DNA of 64,000 nucleotides from Rhodocyclaceae bacterium. GTDB lineage: Bacteria > Pseudomonadota > Gammaproteobacteria > Burkholderiales > Rhodocyclaceae. This document shows, piece after piece, positions 1-12,129 of the stretch. The stretch covers positions 62,001 through 126,000 of the forward strand of contig WBUF01000001.1 in NCBI GenBank assembly GCA_008933825.1. Reading direction: 5' to 3'. The notes beneath the pieces were generated by a model, which saw only the letters and a list, made by a program, of their open reading frames with translations, did not search any database and was not told the DNA's origin. The position numbers were made by a program, and so were the translations under genes. Position 1 is the first letter of the stretch. Each line of letters opens with the position of its first letter.

Positions 1-140
1 AGGATCACGTATGCCTCCTTTAACTGGACTCTTCCGGCGCGGATCGCCTTGACTTCCCAGCCATCGAGAACCAGCCCCGCCTCGAAGCGCTCCTCGATGA
101 AGTAGTCGTGGAAGGCCTTTTTGTTGTCGACAATGCTCAT
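1..140 (-). CDS. smpB: SsrA-binding protein SmpB (5' part only)
   Basis: The N-terminal 46 residues are visible and begin [19 protein letters not shown], followed by the [19 protein letters not shown] block characteristic of SmpB. SmpB binds tmRNA and is needed for trans-translation to rescue stalled ribosomes. The gene starts at an ATG (138-140) and runs off the left edge of the window, so its 3' two thirds are missing. It is divergent from ratA, the usual arrangement in beta- and gammaproteobacteria. Confidence 0.95.
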   Translation of the reverse strand, partial: MSIVDNKKAFHDYFIEERFEAGLVLDGWEVKAIRAGRVQLKEAYVI

Positions 141-188
141 GATGGCTTTTGCGCTAAAATTCGCATGATTCTATAGCAACAGGCAACC

Positions 189-629
189 ATGGCCGAAGTC
201 AGGAAGTCCGTCCTGATCGAGTACAGCGTCGGGCAGATGTTCCATCTCGTGGACAGCGTCGAGGAATACCCCCAGTTTCTGCCCTGGTGCGGCGGCACCG
301 AACTGATCCACCGCGACGACGCCAGGACGGTGGCGAAGCTGCACATCAACTACCATGGGATCAGGGCGGATTTTTCCACCGAAAACGACAAGGAGGCTCC
401 GCATTTCATGAAGATCAAGCTGCGTCACGGTCCCTTCGATCGCTTGGACGGCTGCTGGCACTTCAAGCCGCTCGGCGACGCCGCCTGCAAGGTGGAGTTC
501 GAGATGCATTATGAATTCTCCAGCAAGCTCCTGGAAAAGGTCCTCGGGCCGGTGTTTCACCATATTGCCAATACCTTCGTCGACTCGTTCGTGAAGCGTG
601 CAGGGCAGATGTATCCCGTCAATGGCTGA
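189..629 (+). CDS. ratA: RatA-family START-domain protein
   Basis: The 146-aa protein has the single-domain START/Coq10 (polyketide cyclase-like) fold signature: an N-terminal SVLIEYSVGQMFHLVDSVEEYPQFLPWC block and a C-terminal amphipathic helix (VFHHIANTFVDSFVKRA). The family has two descriptions, a ribosome-association toxin (E. coli RatA) and a Coq10-like ubiquinone chaperone; sequence alone does not choose. It sits divergent from smpB, and its stop overlaps the rnfH start by 8 nt, indicating translational coupling. Confidence 0.9.
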   Translation: MAEVRKSVLIEYSVGQMFHLVDSVEEYPQFLPWCGGTELIHRDDARTVAKLHINYHGIRADFSTENDKEAPHFMKIKLRHGPFDRLDGCWHFKPLGDAACKVEFEMHYEFSSKLLEKVLGPVFHHIANTFVDSFVKRAGQMYPVNG

Positions 630-945
630 CAGTGTTTCCATCGAGGTGGCCTACGCACTGCCGAAAATGCAGGAAGTGGTGCAGTTGCGGCTGCCGGCAG
701 GCAGCACGGTGCAACAGGCCATTGAAGCCTCGGCCTTACAGCTGAAGCACCCCGAGATCGATCTGAGGAAGAACAAGGTTGGCGTGTTTGGCAAGCTGGT
801 ACGGCTCGATGCGCCGCTGCGCGATCGCGATCGGGTCGAGATTTACCGGCCGCTGGTCGCCGATCCGAAGGATGTGCGAAAGAAGCGTGCCGAAGAAGGC
901 AAGGCCCTGAAAAAGGCCGGCGGAGAGAGTATTCAGGAAGTGTAG
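622..945 (+). CDS. rnfH: RnfH family ubiquitin-like (beta-grasp) protein
   Basis: The 107-aa protein has the RnfH/RatB (UPF0125) features: SIEVAYALPKMQEVVQLRLPAGSTVQQAIEAS near the N-terminus, then VGVFGKLVRLDAPLRDRDRVEIYRPL and a lysine-rich tail. I chose the ATG at 622 because it overlaps the ratA stop (ATGGCTGA) and matches the family start; an in-frame start at 598 would lie inside ratA. The role is not well established; pairing with ratA is conserved. Confidence 0.9.
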   Translation: MADSVSIEVAYALPKMQEVVQLRLPAGSTVQQAIEASALQLKHPEIDLRKNKVGVFGKLVRLDAPLRDRDRVEIYRPLVADPKDVRKKRAEEGKALKKAGGESIQEV

Positions 946-949
946 GGAT

Positions 950-1393
950 CTATTTGCACCAGGACTGAACGGCTTTTCTGGCCTTCTCGATTTCCTGCAT
1001 GCGCATCTCGTCGTCGAGGGGTATGTGTTCCCCTCTGTCATTGATTCGGCTCATGCGTTGGCCGGATTCCAGCGCGCCAAGCTGGTTCCGGGCTTCCTCG
1101 CAGTTGAGTTTGCCTTCCTGGGCCTCCTTGCGCTCCTGCTCTGCTTTGGCTTGCGTCTTGTCGGCTTCGGCCTTCCGCTTGCGAAATTCCATGTCCTGTT
1201 CGGCAATGCCTCGCGCCGCTGCGGCCGAGCCCGCGGAGTCGGTTGACGTGCCGGCTCGCATCTTTTTGGCGTCGACGCCGGGCGGCGGCGTGTCGGAATA
1301 ATGGGTTTTCCCGCTGGCATCGCGCCAGGTGTATACCTGGGCGGCGGCGACGCCCCACAGGCTGGCCAGAACCAGCAAGATGACTGCACGCAT
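950..1393 (-). CDS. DUF4124 domain-containing exported protein
   Basis: The 147-aa protein begins with a signal peptide (MRAVILLVLASLWGVAAA). The DUF4124 motif follows, QVYTWRDASGKTHYSDTPPPG, about residues 19-39. The rest is Lys/Glu/Ala-rich and probably helical (residues 60-105) and ends in a Trp-Cys-Lys tail. The family is common in Beta- and Gammaproteobacteria, periplasmic, and of unknown function. The gene converges with rnfH, only 4 nt between the stops. Confidence 0.85.
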   Translation of the reverse strand: MRAVILLVLASLWGVAAAQVYTWRDASGKTHYSDTPPPGVDAKKMRAGTSTDSAGSAAAARGIAEQDMEFRKRKAEADKTQAKAEQERKEAQEGKLNCEEARNQLGALESGQRMSRINDRGEHIPLDDEMRMQEIEKARKAVQSWCK

Positions 1394-1408
1394 TACGTTC
1401 TCCCACGT

Positions 1409-2926
<1,518 letters not shown>

Positions 2927-2945
2927 CGTCCTTGGCGCCCCTGTC

Positions 2946-4978
<2,033 letters not shown>

Positions 4979-5458
4979 GTGAAGATCCGCATCACGCTCT
5001 CGCGCCAGCTGCTGGAATTGTTCGACGACGCCGGCAAATGCCTGCACACCTACGCAGTATCAACATCCAAGATGGGCCCCGGAGAGCAGCGCGGCAGCCA
5101 CTGCACGCCACGCGGCCGCCACATCGTGCGTGCCAGGATCGGTGCCGGTCAGCCAGAAAACGCCGTCTTCGTCAGGCGGCGACCGACCGGGGAAATCTTT
5201 TCGCGCGAGCTTGCCGACAAGCATCCGGGCCGAGACTGGATCCTGACGCGGATTCTTTGGCTTTCCGGGTGCGAACCCGGCCGCAACCGCCTCGGCGATG
5301 TCGATACGATGCGTCGCTTCGTCTACATCCACGGCACGCCAGACGGCACGGAACTCGGCCAGCCCGGTTCGATCGGCTGCATTCGGATGCGCAACCGGGA
5401 CATTCTCGAGTTGTTCGAACTCGTCCCGCCGAAGACGGCGGTGGAGATCAACGAATAG
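4979..5458 (+). CDS. YkuD-type L,D-transpeptidase without signal peptide
   Basis: This 159-aa protein has the YkuD catalytic motif HGTPDGTELGQPGSIGCIRM, with His and Ser-x-Gly-Cys around residues 118-136. Such domains cross-link peptidoglycan or attach Braun-type lipoprotein through 3-3 linkages. It starts with GTG directly after the tadA stop. The N-terminus (MKIRITLSRQLLELFDD) is already the first beta strand; no signal peptide or membrane helix is visible, unusual for an enzyme acting in the periplasm. Its 3' end overlaps the convergent NRDE gene by 11 nt. Confidence 0.85.
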   Translation: MKIRITLSRQLLELFDDAGKCLHTYAVSTSKMGPGEQRGSHCTPRGRHIVRARIGAGQPENAVFVRRRPTGEIFSRELADKHPGRDWILTRILWLSGCEPGRNRLGDVDTMRRFVYIHGTPDGTELGQPGSIGCIRMRNRDILELFELVPPKTAVEINE

Positions 5459-6224
5459 CCGGCGCGGATACGTCGAGGGCGAATTCGCGCCGCTCACCCG
5501 GCGTAGCGTCAATCAGGTAGGTCTGCTCGATGAAGCGCACCCTGCTGCTGCGGTCAGCCAGCAGCACGGTGGCAGAGCGTGTTCCGTATTCTGGAGAGCG
5601 GACGAAGGCCGCCGACAGCAGCCGTTCCCAATCGAGACTGACGCCGGTGCGCGGCAGCGCCTCGTCAGGTGCCATGCGATCGTCGCGCAGCAGCGCGAAA
5701 AGCGGTGCTTCATCGGGTAGTGCCCGCAAGGCTTCACTGAGGGCCGATTTGCCGCGGGCAACCTTGGGCCAGGGTGTGTCTAGGAGATGGTTCGACAGTC
5801 CGTAGATGCCGGGCACGAGTCGCCGTTCACCCTCTCCGCAGTTGGAGAAACACCATAGCCCGTCCAGATTGCCGAAGATCAGGTTGAAGCCATTATAGCG
5901 GCTGGAACTGCTTTCGATTTCTTCCAGATACGCCGTCCCGGCCTGCATGCCGGTCAGAAAGCGGCTGACCAGCTCGCCGCGCGATGGCGCTCCCGCCCGG
6001 TTTCGCGCTGGATCGCGGAAATTGGTCAGCGCGGCGAAGCGTCCGGTGCGCGTGACGCCTAGCCAGGTTCCCCCGGCTTCGAGATCGCGCCCAGCCAGCA
6101 CGAAAGGCGCATCATCCCAGAAGTCAGCCGCCGCAGTACGGCGGGAAAAGAACTCGTCGCGGTTGGCGGCGACCACCAGGGGGTAGTCGGGATGGGCTTG
6201 CCAGGCCAGCAGGATCAGACACAT
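5448..6224 (-). CDS. NRDE (TANGO2-like) family protein
   Basis: The 258-aa protein starts MCLILLAWQAHPDYPLVVAANRDEF. The Cys2 and the Asn-Arg-Asp-Glu motif (residues 21-24) that name the family are present, with the GGTWLGV and ALTNFRDP segments. Animal TANGO2 is linked to heme or acyl-CoA handling; the bacterial role is unsettled. I chose the ATG at 6224 because Cys2 is conserved; a longer reading frame upstream lacks family similarity. It lies 10 nt downstream of ygfZ. Confidence 0.85.
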   Translation of the reverse strand: MCLILLAWQAHPDYPLVVAANRDEFFSRRTAAADFWDDAPFVLAGRDLEAGGTWLGVTRTGRFAALTNFRDPARNRAGAPSRGELVSRFLTGMQAGTAYLEEIESSSSRYNGFNLIFGNLDGLWCFSNCGEGERRLVPGIYGLSNHLLDTPWPKVARGKSALSEALRALPDEAPLFALLRDDRMAPDEALPRTGVSLDWERLLSAAFVRSPEYGTRSATVLLADRSSRVRFIEQTYLIDATPGERREFALDVSAPAIR

Positions 6225-6234
6225 GCCTGGGCCG

Positions 6235-7263
6235 CTACTCCAGCGCGTAGGGCAGGGCAAGGAAGGAGAGCAGCGGGCCGTCGGCGCTTCCGACATGTAC
6301 TGCGCCGCTCTCGGCGCTCGACATCAGCATCGATGCCAGCACCTCGCAGCCGCCGGATGGCGAAGGAGCCGACTCTATGATCTTGCCGCAGGGCTGCCCA
6401 GCCATATCGGGACTGAAAAGTTCCGCGCCAGCCTGGGGGCAATCCGCCTGAAGATGCGCCCGATAGGCGCGACGCTTGACCTTGCCGAGGTATTTTGTGC
6501 GCGCCACCACTTCTTGGCCAGGATAGCAGCCCTTGGTAAAGCTGACGCCTCCAATCAATTCCAGGTTGGCCATCTGCGGCACGAACGCCTCCTGTGTCGG
6601 TGCGGTGATGTGCGGGATGCCGGCGGCGATATTCAGCCAGCGCCAGGTCAGCATGCCGACGGGCTTCGCTTGCGCAGACAGTCGCTCCCAGATTCCTGTG
6701 GCTACTCCGACACGAACCGCCAGCTGGAAACGACGTGCGTCCAGGCGAATGACGGCTCCGTCCGCCAAATGCACCACGTCGAAAGGTTCAGCCGGAACAT
6801 CGAGCCCAGCGGTCCTGAGCGCGGCCGGCGCTTCATCGCCGGCCAGTCCGATCAGCGCCACGTCGCTGCCGGCGTCGGACAGCTTCACTTTTGAGCGAAG
6901 CACATACATGCTCAGCTTCTTGAGCATGGCCGGCTGGATATCGGCGGAAAGTTGCAGCAGAAAATCGTTTTCTTCGCGCCAGAGCAGGAAATCGGCGAGG
7001 AGGCGGCCTTTCGGGCTGCAGAAGCCGCAGCGCTCGGCACGATTCCTTCCGAGGTGCAGCACATCGTTGGTCAGCAGGTTGTGCAGGAAGCTTGCAGCGT
7101 CCTCTCCAGTCGCCCGGATCAGGCTGAACTGGGTCAGCGCCGAGAGAACGGTGCCGGACGCAGCCGCTTCCAACTCGGCCTTCGCATCGCCGAAATCGTA
7201 TGCATTGTCCCCGGCTAATTTTGCGCCGCGGTTCGCAAGAAAGTTCCGCCAGTTGGAATTCAT
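6235..7263 (-). CDS. ygfZ: Folate-binding protein YgfZ (GcvT-like)
   Basis: The 342-aa protein carries the YgfZ signature KGCYPGQEVVARTKYLGKVKRR (about residues 228-249), including the conserved Cys, and an N-terminal GcvT-type folate domain with SHNLLTND-like sequence (SFLHNLLTNDV). YgfZ supports assembly or repair of certain Fe-S enzymes such as MiaB in a folate-dependent way. It is divergent from mltG, which is common in these bacteria. Confidence 0.92.
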   Translation of the reverse strand: MNSNWRNFLANRGAKLAGDNAYDFGDAKAELEAAASGTVLSALTQFSLIRATGEDAASFLHNLLTNDVLHLGRNRAERCGFCSPKGRLLADFLLWREENDFLLQLSADIQPAMLKKLSMYVLRSKVKLSDAGSDVALIGLAGDEAPAALRTAGLDVPAEPFDVVHLADGAVIRLDARRFQLAVRVGVATGIWERLSAQAKPVGMLTWRWLNIAAGIPHITAPTQEAFVPQMANLELIGGVSFTKGCYPGQEVVARTKYLGKVKRRAYRAHLQADCPQAGAELFSPDMAGQPCGKIIESAPSPSGGCEVLASMLMSSAESGAVHVGSADGPLLSFLALPYALE

Positions 7264-7347
7264 GATGGATGTTTCGGATTGGGGGTGAGTTATTATAGCT
7301 TCTGTGACGCTGGCGCCTTATCACTCGATTTTCCTTCCTGCTTGACG

Positions 7348-8343
7348 ATGCATTCCTTGCTTCGCCTGCTTGCCCTGGCGCTTGCCATCATCCTGCTCTT
7401 CATCGTCTGGATGGCATATTTCGCCATCTCGCCCTTGAGGCTCAATGCCATGGCCATCGATTTTTCCATACAACCGGGCAGTCCTCTGCGGGTCGCATCG
7501 CGCCAAATTGCGGATGCCGGTGTGCCGATAGCCGATTGGCAATTCACCATCCTGGGACGCATCCTCGGCAAGGCGTCCGGCATCAAGGCCGGCAGCTATG
7601 AAATCAGACAAGGCATCACCCCCCTGCAACTGCTTGAAAAAATCACCAAGGGCGATGTCACCCAGGTTGAAATTCAATTTTTGGAAGGCTGGAGCTTTCG
7701 CCAGATGCGGGCAGCGCTCGACGACCATCCAGCTATCCGCCATGACACGGCGGGGCTGACCGACCTTCAAGTGATGGAAAGGCTCGGACTCGAGGGATCG
7801 CCGGAAGGGCGTTTCTTTCCAGACACCTACCTCTTCGCCCGGAATTCGTCGGACATCGACATCCTCCAGCGTGCCTATCGGCAGATGGATCAGATATTGA
7901 CGGCCGGATGGGCAGCACGCGACGAAGCCCTTCCGTATGCCTCGCCTTATGAGGCACTGATCCTGGCCTCGATCGTGGAAAAGGAAACAGGCAAGGCTGG
8001 TGACCGTGCGCAGATCGCTTCTGTTTTCGTTAATCGCCTGAAGCGCGGCATGTTGCTGCAGACCGATCCGGCGGTGATTTATGGCTTGGGCGAGAAATTC
8101 GACGGCAATCTTCGCAAGCGCGATCTACTTGCCGACGGCCCCTATAACACCTATACCCGTCCCGGCCTGCCGCCCACCCCTATTGCCATGCCCGGTACGG
8201 CGTCGATCCAGGCGGTGATGCATCCGGCAAAAAAGGACATGCTCTATTTTGTCGCCCGGGGCGATGGATCGAGTCATTTCTCACGAACGTTGGAAGAGCA
8301 CAATCGTGCTGTGGTCAAGTATCAATTGCGAAAAGAGAACTGA
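7348..8343 (+). CDS. mltG: Endolytic murein transglycosylase MltG
   Basis: The 331-aa protein has an N-terminal membrane anchor (residues 3-27), a LysM-like segment, and the YceG catalytic region with the conserved Glu in LILASIVEKETGKAGDRAQIASVFVNRL. It is thought to terminate nascent glycan chains at the inner membrane. The start is the ATG at 7348, which puts the membrane helix at the N-terminus. tmk begins immediately after its stop. Confidence 0.95.
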   Translation: MHSLLRLLALALAIILLFIVWMAYFAISPLRLNAMAIDFSIQPGSPLRVASRQIADAGVPIADWQFTILGRILGKASGIKAGSYEIRQGITPLQLLEKITKGDVTQVEIQFLEGWSFRQMRAALDDHPAIRHDTAGLTDLQVMERLGLEGSPEGRFFPDTYLFARNSSDIDILQRAYRQMDQILTAGWAARDEALPYASPYEALILASIVEKETGKAGDRAQIASVFVNRLKRGMLLQTDPAVIYGLGEKFDGNLRKRDLLADGPYNTYTRPGLPPTPIAMPGTASIQAVMHPAKKDMLYFVARGDGSSHFSRTLEEHNRAVVKYQLRKEN

Positions 8344-8955
8344 ATGCGCGGCAAGTTCATCACGCTGGAGGGAATCGACGGGGCCGGTAAAAGCACCCAT
8401 CACGCCTGGCTGACCGGATTTCTCAAGTCGCTTGGGAAGGAGGTCGTTGCCACACGAGAACCTGGCGGGACGCCGTTGGGGGAAAAACTGCGCACCTTGA
8501 TCCTGTCCGAGCCCATGCATCTGGAAACCGAGGCCCTGCTAATGTTCGCCGCCCGGCGGGAGCATCTTGACAAATTGATCATCCCCGCGCTCACGGAAGG
8601 CAAATGGGTCGTATCCGACCGCTTTACCGATGCAACACATGCCTATCAAGGGGGGGGGAGGGGGCTGAAGCACGAAAAGATAGCGATACTCGAGAAATGG
8701 GTTCAGGAAAGTTTTCAGCCGGACTTGACCTTGGTCTTCGATCTGCCCACGAATATTGCCTGTGAGCGTCTGGCCAGAACCGGGAATGCGCCAGACCGTT
8801 TTGAAAGAGAAACCAGTGAGTTTTTTGATCGGGTCAGGGATGCCTATTTGCAGCGCGCCAACGCAGAGCCTCATCGAATCAAGATAATAGATGCCGCAGA
8901 TTCCATAGATTGTATTAAGAAAAAACTTGAAGAAATAATTATAACTGTCTGTTAA
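8344..8955 (+). CDS. tmk: Thymidylate kinase
   Basis: The 203-aa enzyme phosphorylates dTMP to dTDP. It has the P-loop [11 protein letters not shown] (residues 8-18), [16 protein letters not shown], and the [11 protein letters not shown] loop. The DNA encoding QGGGRG contains a run of nine G residues at 8650-8658, a potential slippage or sequencing-error site, but the frame is intact here. The last 80 nt are unusually AT-rich. holB follows 2 nt after the stop. Confidence 0.96.
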   Translation: MRGKFITLEGIDGAGKSTHHAWLTGFLKSLGKEVVATREPGGTPLGEKLRTLILSEPMHLETEALLMFAARREHLDKLIIPALTEGKWVVSDRFTDATHAYQGGGRGLKHEKIAILEKWVQESFQPDLTLVFDLPTNIACERLARTGNAPDRFERETSEFFDRVRDAYLQRANAEPHRIKIIDAADSIDCIKKKLEEIIITVC

Positions 8956-8957
8956 AA

Positions 8958-9995
8958 ATGATATTTTCTTGGCAGAAAGAACTTTGGAACCGGTTGCTCG
9001 GACAGCCCGAACGGATTCCGCATGCTTTGCTCCTTTCCGGTCTCGCCGGAGGCGGAAAGATCGTTTTCGCACAATCGCTGGCAGCCCGCCTCTTGTGTGA
9101 AGCCGCGATCGGACTCGACCAGGCCTGTGGCTCATGCCCATCCTGTAATTGGCTTCAATCGGGCAATCATCCGGATTTCCGCCTGATCGAGCCCGGCTCA
9201 GACGAACCAGTAGATGGCGAAACAGAATCCGAAGACATATCTGCCAAAAAGAAATCTGATCAGATTCGTATACATCAAATCCGGGAACTCGACGATTTCC
9301 TAACTATTGGCACACATCGGCATGGGCGACGGGTCATCATCATTCGGCCGGCAGAGGCAATGAATCAAACAACTGCGAATTCTATTCTTAAAACACTTGA
9401 AGAACCTTCTTTAACTACTTTGTTTATATTGGTAACTAATAACAAGAAAAGACTTTTACCGACAATTCTAAGTCGATGTCAAGTATTGCATTTTCAGAAA
9501 CCACCAATTCCTACTGCACTGGAATGGTTGAGGCAGTCCGATGCCAAGCATGCTCAGCAGCTGCTTGCTCACGCCGGGGGGATGCCGCTTGCTGCCATGG
9601 AAGAAGATGGCCATTGGGAGCAGCTTGAAGTCTTTTTCAATGACTTATCAGAGATCGAGCATTCTGGTCCGGTCGCCATTGCCGGCCGCTGGGAGTCCTG
9701 GTTAAAGGAAAACAAGAATGGAGAGGCAGCACTGCAGCGCCGCACACTCATCATCTGGATGCAGAAATGGATATTCGATCTCGTCTCCATGAAAATTTGC
9801 GGTGGCTTGTTGTTCCATCCCCATAAGCTGATGGAGCTTCGTACTACAGCCGAACGGGCATCGTTGAATGCGCTAATTGACTGCTACAATGATTTTCTCA
9901 GGATCCGGGCGGCAGCGCAGCACCCATTAAATCTCCGCCTATTTCTGGAAGACATGCTGTCCCGCTATGCTCGGGCAGCCCTGAGTGGGAGATAG
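8958..9995 (+). CDS. holB: DNA polymerase III subunit delta'
   Basis: The 345-aa clamp-loader subunit has the modified P-loop GLAGGGKIVFAQ, the four-cysteine zinc module CGSCPSCNWLQSGNHPDF, and the sensor segment LEEPSLTTLFILVTN...LSRCQ. Around 9,360-9,510 the GC content drops markedly and codons become AT-rich compared with the flanks, although the protein motif there is canonical. Its neighbours tmk and pilZ give the standard gene order. Confidence 0.93.
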   Translation: MIFSWQKELWNRLLGQPERIPHALLLSGLAGGGKIVFAQSLAARLLCEAAIGLDQACGSCPSCNWLQSGNHPDFRLIEPGSDEPVDGETESEDISAKKKSDQIRIHQIRELDDFLTIGTHRHGRRVIIIRPAEAMNQTTANSILKTLEEPSLTTLFILVTNNKKRLLPTILSRCQVLHFQKPPIPTALEWLRQSDAKHAQQLLAHAGGMPLAAMEEDGHWEQLEVFFNDLSEIEHSGPVAIAGRWESWLKENKNGEAALQRRTLIIWMQKWIFDLVSMKICGGLLFHPHKLMELRTTAERASLNALIDCYNDFLRIRAAAQHPLNLRLFLEDMLSRYARAALSGR

Positions 9996-9996
9996 A

Positions 9997-10368
9997 ATGT
10001 CAGAACCCGCCAAGCCAATGCCCCCGGCAGGTGCGCGACCGAGCGTTCTTTCCTTGAATATCAATTCAAGATCAGCACTTTATGCAGCATACATGCCCTA
10101 TCTCAAGCGTGGCGGAATTTTCGTGCCAACCGCAAAACCCTATGCTCTGGGAGATGAGGTTTTCATGCTCTTGTCACTGATGGATGAGCCTGGAAAACTG
10201 CCCATAGCGGGATCGGTCATCTGGGTCACCCCTGCTGGCGCGCAAAACAACAAGACACAGGGCATCGGCGTTCAATTCAGCGAGGACGAGTCGGGCCAGA
10301 CTGCGAAGCGGAAAATCGAGACCATACTGGCTGGCTATCCGGCGGGGCGCCAGACTCACACCATATAA
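9997..10368 (+). CDS. pilZ: Type IV pilus-associated PilZ protein
   Basis: This 123-aa PilZ-domain protein lies between holB and tatD, as pilZ does in Pseudomonas. The sequence LKRGGIFVPTAKPYALGDEVFMLLSLMDEP and VIWVTP...QGIGVQF matches the type IV pilus PilZ subgroup. I see no RxxxR c-di-GMP-binding motif near the N-terminus, as in the Pseudomonas protein. It is likely needed for pilus biogenesis. The ATG at 9997 is 1 nt after the holB stop. Confidence 0.85.
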   Translation: MSEPAKPMPPAGARPSVLSLNINSRSALYAAYMPYLKRGGIFVPTAKPYALGDEVFMLLSLMDEPGKLPIAGSVIWVTPAGAQNNKTQGIGVQFSEDESGQTAKRKIETILAGYPAGRQTHTI

Positions 10369-10391
10369 GAAGCTGCAACGAATCATTGCCG

Positions 10392-11162
10392 ATGCTGGTC
10401 GATTCGCACTGTCATCTTGATTTCCCGGAGTTATTCGACAGACTCGATCAAGTCATTGATTCAATGAAAAATGCCAGGGTGGCCGCAGCCCTGTGCATAG
10501 GTGTCAGTCTAGAGGGATTGCCAAAAATCATTAGGATGGCCGAGGCGCATAAAAATATATTCGCGTCGGTAGGTGTTCATCCGGAACACAGGGACGGAGC
10601 AGAACCCGATGTTGAGACCCTGACCCGCCTGGGCAGTCATGAACGCGTTCTCGGCATCGGGGAAACCGGGCTCGACTATTACTGGCAAAAAGACAGGCCT
10701 GAATGGCAGCGTGAGCGTTTCCGCATCCACATCCGCGCCGCACGCCAGTTGGGCAAGCCACTGATCATCCATGCTCGAGAGGCAGCCGATGATACCTTGC
10801 GCATCATGCGCGAAGAAGGTGCCCGGGATGTTGGAGGAGTCATGCATTGCTTTACGGAAACCCTGGCCGTAGCCGAAGAGGCAGTGACGCTCGGCTTTCA
10901 CGTTTCCTTCTCAGGAATCGTGACATTCAAAAACGCCAAACAAATCAAGGAGGTTGCCAGAGCTGTTCCGATCGACAGAATCCTCGTCGAAACCGACGCT
11001 CCATACCTGGCGCCTGCGCCTTATCGAGGCAAGGTCAATGAACCAGCCTATGTTCGATACGTGGCCGAGGAAATCGCCACCATAAAGGCAATGGAGATAT
11101 CTGAAATCGAGCGCGCAACCAGTGAGAACTTTTGTCGCCTCTTCAAGACCAATATTGATTGA
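10392..11162 (+). CDS. TatD family metal-dependent hydrolase
   Basis: The 256-aa TIM-barrel protein begins MLVDSHCHLDFPELF, with the metal-binding His-x-His, and has GIGETGLDYYW, PLIIHAREA, GVMHCFTET and LVETDAPYLAP, all TatD hallmarks. Family members are 3'-5' exonucleases or related deoxyribonucleases. The ATG at 10392 is preferred over a TTG at 10386. The next gene begins 1 nt after the stop. Confidence 0.92.
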   Translation: MLVDSHCHLDFPELFDRLDQVIDSMKNARVAAALCIGVSLEGLPKIIRMAEAHKNIFASVGVHPEHRDGAEPDVETLTRLGSHERVLGIGETGLDYYWQKDRPEWQRERFRIHIRAARQLGKPLIIHAREAADDTLRIMREEGARDVGGVMHCFTETLAVAEEAVTLGFHVSFSGIVTFKNAKQIKEVARAVPIDRILVETDAPYLAPAPYRGKVNEPAYVRYVAEEIATIKAMEISEIERATSENFCRLFKTNID

Positions 11163-11163
11163 A

Positions 11164-11814
11164 ATGAACTTGCTAATCAACAGGATGGTGATGTTTCTCG
11201 GCGGTTTGCTGTTGTTTCTGCAATCGAGCGTCGCCTTTTCTGGTGTCTATGACGATCTCCTGAAGGCGATCGAGGACAACAATACGAGCGAAGTGACGGC
11301 TATCCTGCAGCGTGGCATGGATGTCAATACCGTAGACAAATCAGGCAATACGCTTCTGATGCTTGCAGTTCAGAAGGGCAACCTGGATCTGCTCAAGTTC
11401 CTCATCGGACACAGGGCGCGCATCCACAATAGAAACCAGTATGGAGACACCGCCTTGATGATGGCATCGCTCAAGGGCCACCTTGAAATGACCCAGTTGC
11501 TTGTGACTTCAGGTGCGGAAATCAATCATTCCGGCTGGACCGCTTTAATTTACGCGGCATTCGAAGGCCATACACCGGTCGTCGAATTTCTGATTGCAAA
11601 GGGAGCCGAAATCGACGCTAAGGCGCCAAATCATGCCACCGCCCTGATGTTGGCAGCAAAGAATGGCCATGTCGATGTTGTAAGGCTTTTGCTCAAAGCC
11701 GGCGCCGACGCCGAGGCCAGGACGCCCGATGGTATTACGGCCATGAAATGGGCAAAAGAAGCGGGCCATTCAACAATAATCGAGTTGCTTCAGAAGGCGG
11801 GCGCAAAGGAATGA
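11164..11814 (+). CDS. Exported ankyrin-repeat protein
   Basis: The 216-aa protein has a signal peptide (MNLLINRMVMFLGGLLLFLQSSVAFS). About five ankyrin repeats follow, with recognisable GNTLLMLAVQKGNLDLLKFL, GDTALMMASLKGHLEM and ATALMLAAKNGHVDVVRLLL units. It is probably a periplasmic protein-binding scaffold. It is coupled to tatD by 1 nt. It is the last chromosomal gene before the integrated element, whose tRNA remnant begins 160 bp downstream. The gap is AT-rich and I see no gene in it. Confidence 0.85.
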   Translation: MNLLINRMVMFLGGLLLFLQSSVAFSGVYDDLLKAIEDNNTSEVTAILQRGMDVNTVDKSGNTLLMLAVQKGNLDLLKFLIGHRARIHNRNQYGDTALMMASLKGHLEMTQLLVTSGAEINHSGWTALIYAAFEGHTPVVEFLIAKGAEIDAKAPNHATALMLAAKNGHVDVVRLLLKAGADAEARTPDGITAMKWAKEAGHSTIIELLQKAGAKE

Positions 11815-11974
11815 AGGCATGTCATTGTGCGAGAGCGAACCAAGCTTTGAAACAGATATGGGGGAGATGGGCAATCAGAATTTGCCATACTGTTTCGCAT
11901 AATCTGTATTATGTAAAATACTATGGTGATTTTTCTGTTTTGTAAAGCGCTTTTAGGAGTTTGAAGGATTCGCT

Positions 11975-12031
11975 TGGTGCCCGGAGCCGGGATCGAACCG
12001 GCATGACCGTTGCCGGTCGAGGGATTTTAAG
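11975..12031 (-). pseudogene. Displaced 3' half of tRNA-Leu (attL)
   Basis: Reading the minus strand, this is the anticodon loop, 3' anticodon stem, variable arm, T arm and acceptor of a tRNA-Leu ending in CCA. The 5' half is absent: the sequence before the loop cannot pair with TCCCT. The variable arm (GACCG-GCAA-CGGTC) is a proper hairpin but differs from that of the complete tRNA at 37.8 kb. This is expected if it is the original chromosomal 3' end displaced by integration. Confidence 0.85.
12018..12031 (-). repeat. att core, left copy (attL)
   Basis: On the minus strand this reads CTTAAAATCCCTCG, identical to 37836-37849. It starts at the first base of the tRNA-Leu anticodon loop and covers the 3' anticodon stem. 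Sequence identity stops at both edges, so strand exchange most likely occurred inside it. Tyrosine recombinases often use the anticodon loop as crossover site. Confidence 0.85.
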
Positions 12032-12105
12032 ACCATCTATGTAATCCTCTGAAAACCGCGTCCTTGCTTGATCTCCACGATATGGCGCATAATTGCTGTG
12101 CCAAT

Positions 12106-12114
12106 TTGTGACAA
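12106..12114. other. Possible integrase arm-type site, left
   Basis: TTGTGACAA lies 75 bp inside the left att core and just upstream of the integrase start. Two closely related TGTGACAAATT copies lie inside the right end at 37707-37727. Short repeats at both ends of an att region are what arm-type integrase binding sites look like; this is inference. Confidence 0.4.
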
Positions 12115-12129
12115 TAAAAGTGGGGGATT

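Noticed and set aside
11975-12031. Second functional tRNA-Leu gene at the left end
   Set aside because: Only the 3' half is present; sequence 5' of the anticodon loop cannot form the anticodon stem, D arm or acceptor.
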